From JAZQHR01 sp045540695 (lineage in GTDB: Bacteria; Bacillota; Clostridia; UMGS1810): DNA of 25,072 bases. Of this stretch, positions 22,819 through 25,072 are shown in pieces (position 1 is the first letter of the stretch; each line of letters begins with the position of its first letter). The DNA is taken from NCBI GenBank assembly GCA_045540695.1, contig JAZQHR010000094.1:1-25072 (forward strand), written 5' to 3'. Both the position numbers and the translations under genes were made by a program. Under the pieces are notes generated by a model, which saw nothing but the letters and a program-made list of their open reading frames with translations, had not been told where the DNA came from and made no database searches.

Positions 22819-25029
22819 TTATTTAAGTTCGTAAACTGCAGTAAGTTTATTTAGTGTATCAGCCGAATCAAAGAAATACACCTTTATTTTTAAATCTTTT
22901 GCAGTACTGTTTGTAGTATCAAATAGTTTTACAGCGCCTTCATATACATCGGCAGAGCTGATTGTCTTTACATCTGTCATTTCATAATCCTCGTAAAGTG
23001 CTGCAACAACAACGTGACTATTTAAAACAGCGATTGGATGAGCAAAATATACAGGACCTTTAACCATTTCCTTTATAGCACTTACGCCGTTATCTTTGTA
23101 GAATACACCTGTATATGATGTCGCGTCGCCGCCGATTGTTTCAGTAACTGTTGCATCTACTTTTATATATTTAAGTGCCTGTCCGTATGGCGCAATATAA
23201 CTTGTGAAATCATATGGCTGAGCATCGTTGTATGTAGGCATTGTATATGTTTTTACTTTATTTGATGATCTATTACATGTAACAGAAACATCTATATCTA
23301 CCGAACCGTCTGATTTTTTCTTCATTGTAATATTGTATGTTAAAAGATTATTATTTACATACCAGTCAGTCGATGTAGGAACAGATGCAAGTACGGTTCC
23401 TGTACCACTCGAATTATATTTAATCAATTCATATCTGTCATTTGTATCGTTATATCCGTTATATACTTTTATAGCATAACCTGATTTATTATAGTTTTTA
23501 GCATATCCCCAGTAGAAGAACGCATGGCTGCTACCGCGTAAAGTCTGCGATTCAATCGAATACTGCTCTGCGTTGGTCAGTTCAGGAACATATACTGTAG
23601 CAATTGTAGTTGAATTATATGTTGCTGTTCCATTTGAAAATGTTGAACCAGAAGGAAGTGTTATACCATATTTTGATTTAACACCGCTAACGGTATCATC
23701 CGCAGTAAACTTTGCATCAAGAAGGTCTTTTTTATAAGAAACGGTTTCAACATCATCCCCTTCAGATGCAAGCGACCAGGCTTTAAGTGAATAAAGATTT
23801 GAATTTCCTGCACCGCTTACAACCAAAAGGCCTGAACGTTCAAACGGTGTTTCATCAACTGCATCAAAAGTATATGAATTTGAACCATCGCTTAAGTAGA
23901 TATTCATATTAAGCTTACCATCTGTTTTTTTCATTGACAGTCTGTATGTAAGCGTAACACTGTTTGGTATGTATACTTTTCCGTAAGTACCATTGTATAT
24001 CTCAACAGGGTCTTTACCCGACTCATATTTCTTTATAATAACTTTGTTCATATTTGTATCCGCATATGAACGATAAGCTATCATTTCATAATAATTATTT
24101 TCGTTAAAGTAATTAAACTTAACAACGTGATATGTAGTTGCTTTTGATGCCTTAAACTCTACCGCATAGTCACCTTCAAAGAACTTTCCGGCAGGTTTAT
24201 ATACAAATGAAGCTGTACTGCCTGTGCCATTGAACTTTACAGATTTGGTGCCGACAGTTGCGCCTGCGTAATTGAATGTAAAGCCCTCATCTGCAAGCTT
24301 TTCCAATGTATCCTCTGCTGAAAAAGTCTTTTCATATCTCCAGCTATTTACTGTAACCTTATTTTTTGATTTAACAAGCTTCATATTAAACAGTGTAAAT
24401 GCTCCCGCGGACTTTGCCTCAATTCCAAATACACCGTTAAGATTTGTAACAACACCATCTTCAGGAGTATAAGTGATTACTTTTGCATTTACAGAGTTTT
24501 TTACTGTAAGAGTATTTGTAGCTTTAACATAATTTACTGTAATGGTGTTGTCCTGATTTTTTGCATCAAGTTCAACATAAGCAACTGCGTTATTTACATC
24601 ATCTATTGAAAAGTCTGTGTCTTTATAAAGCGCAAGTGTTTTTGTGTTCTCACTGTATGCTAACACATAACCTTTGGAATTTACCTTATCATAAGCAAGA
24701 TAAACATAATAGCCTTTGGATGAACAGCTTTGCTTTGTTGTAAAGGTCCACCCGGGAGTATCGGAAACATCATAGTTTCCCTTGGTGATAACAGAGCGTT
24801 CACCGCCATTTGCAATCATAAAATATTCCATATAGCTCCAGTCTGAGCCTGCAACCTCAAAATCAGCAAGGTCAGATGCACCAGAATGTCCACCGAAACT
24901 TTGGTCGAATACTACCTGTGTTGTACCATCAAATACAATTGGCGATGCCGCATAAGCACCTGTAATTGAAAAAGTACTAACAAGCAACATTATAACCAAC
25001 GAAAGTGATAAAGATTTTTTTAATTTCAT
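22819..25029 (-). CDS. Large secreted protein with three tandem β-sandwich-like modules
   Basis: An exported 736-residue protein with a clear signal peptide (1-~27, ending 'GAYA'). I see three modules of ~190-200 residues (about 31-222, 228-420 and 431-628), each with an opening like 'YEKTFSAEDTL' or 'DAKFTADDTV', a middle with aromatic 'YY..AY' or 'YAIKVYNGY' strands, a 'LTY.(L/I)(S/T)MKK.DG' strand in the last two, and a closing 'YSLKAWSL' or 'YIKVDATV' strand. This resembles LamG/concanavalin-like carbohydrate-binding folds, but is too diverged to name. A C-terminal module (~650-736, 'LKIKVYFFDSADTLNKL') resembles the end of the neighbouring phosphoesterase. No catalytic motif, SLH or LPXTG is visible. 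AAGGAG precedes the ATG. A glycan-binding or adhesive role is inference. Confidence 0.8.
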   Translation of the reverse strand: MKLKKSLSLSLVIMLLVSTFSITGAYAASPIVFDGTTQVVFDQSFGGHSGASDLADFEVAGSDWSYMEYFMIANGGERSVITKGNYDVSDTPGWTFTTKQSCSSKGYYVYLAYDKVNSKGYVLAYSENTKTLALYKDTDFSIDDVNNAVAYVELDAKNQDNTITVNYVKATNTLTVKNSVNAKVITYTPEDGVVTNLNGVFGIEAKSAGAFTLFNMKLVKSKNKVTVNSWRYEKTFSAEDTLEKLADEGFTFNYAGATVGTKSVKFNGTGSTASFVYKPAGKFFEGDYAVEFKASKATTYHVVKFNYFNENNYYEMIAYRSYADTNMNKVIIKKYESGKDPVEIYNGTYGKVYIPNSVTLTYRLSMKKTDGKLNMNIYLSDGSNSYTFDAVDETPFERSGLLVVSGAGNSNLYSLKAWSLASEGDDVETVSYKKDLLDAKFTADDTVSGVKSKYGITLPSGSTFSNGTATYNSTTIATVYVPELTNAEQYSIESQTLRGSSHAFFYWGYAKNYNKSGYAIKVYNGYNDTNDRYELIKYNSSGTGTVLASVPTSTDWYVNNNLLTYNITMKKKSDGSVDIDVSVTCNRSSNKVKTYTMPTYNDAQPYDFTSYIAPYGQALKYIKVDATVTETIGGDATSYTGVFYKDNGVSAIKEMVKGPVYFAHPIAVLNSHVVVAALYEDYEMTDVKTISSADVYEGAVKLFDTTNSTAKDLKIKVYFFDSADTLNKLTAVYELK

Positions 25030-25043
25030 TATGTTTTCTCCTT

Positions 25044-25049
25044 TACATA
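25044..25049 (-). promoter_or_regulatory. Probable -10 box of the secreted-protein operon
   Basis: Minus strand TATAAT lies ~15 bp before the start codon region of the upstream secreted gene, at the centre of the palindrome ACATA-TATAAT-TATGT. A matching -35 box at 17-bp spacing would fall outside the window, so this is only half a promoter. Confidence 0.4.
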
Positions 25050-25072
25050 ATTATATATGTTATAATTTTAAC

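Overview
The window looks like a chromosomal segment of an AT-rich, low-GC Gram-positive anaerobe of the class Clostridia. The grounds are AGGAGG-type ribosome binding sites, occasional TTG starts, a YtvI-type membrane protein, a DUF6514-like protein, a clostridial-type topoisomerase IV pair, D-lactate dehydrogenase, ThyX instead of ThyA, and large secreted proteins of the kind found in gut fibre degraders. The species cannot be named from sequence alone; a Monoglobus-like or other uncultured gut clostridium would fit.

Layout. (1) 1-2171, plus strand: the right end of a prophage. It holds the tail of a leucine-rich-repeat-like structural protein, a small conserved phage protein, an unusual fusion of a stalk (copper amine oxidase N-terminal) domain with a JAMM/DUF4329 domain, and an amidase endolysin followed by a terminator. 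(2) 2172-2481: the prophage-chromosome junction, with a tandem integrase-arm-like repeat and a tRNA-Ser(GGA) whose 3' end faces the prophage. (3) 2582-3103: a lone unrecognised membrane protein with a repeat-flanked promoter. (4) 3266-9858, minus strand: a run read parE-parC-tagA-thyX-tmk-tRNA-Arg-tRNA-Glu, with an internal promoter before tagA; the tRNA-Arg begins on the base after the tmk stop codon. (5) 10021-11055: D-lactate dehydrogenase with a cysteine-rich tail. (6) 11202-14644: response regulator, sensor kinase and HtrA protease, an envelope-stress-type module. (7) 14882-16345: rhamnulokinase; 16421-16726: small DUF6514-like protein. (8) 16901-19228: apgM-type mutase and a YtvI-like permease. 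(9) 19397-20401: galE, the only host gene on the plus strand. (10) 20563-25029: a two-gene operon of large secreted proteins, a metallophosphoesterase and a three-module protein, ending in related C-terminal domains.

Functionally, most host genes are housekeeping: chromosome decatenation, dTTP synthesis, wall glycopolymer synthesis, glycolysis and fermentation, and envelope quality control. Rhamnulokinase, GalE and the secreted operon suggest a lifestyle on plant or host glycans. The parts least explained by known biology are the prophage JAMM fusion, the secreted operon, the repeat-controlled membrane protein and some terminal additions to otherwise ordinary enzymes. Most start codons below were chosen by ribosome binding site spacing and differ from the longest open frame where stated.
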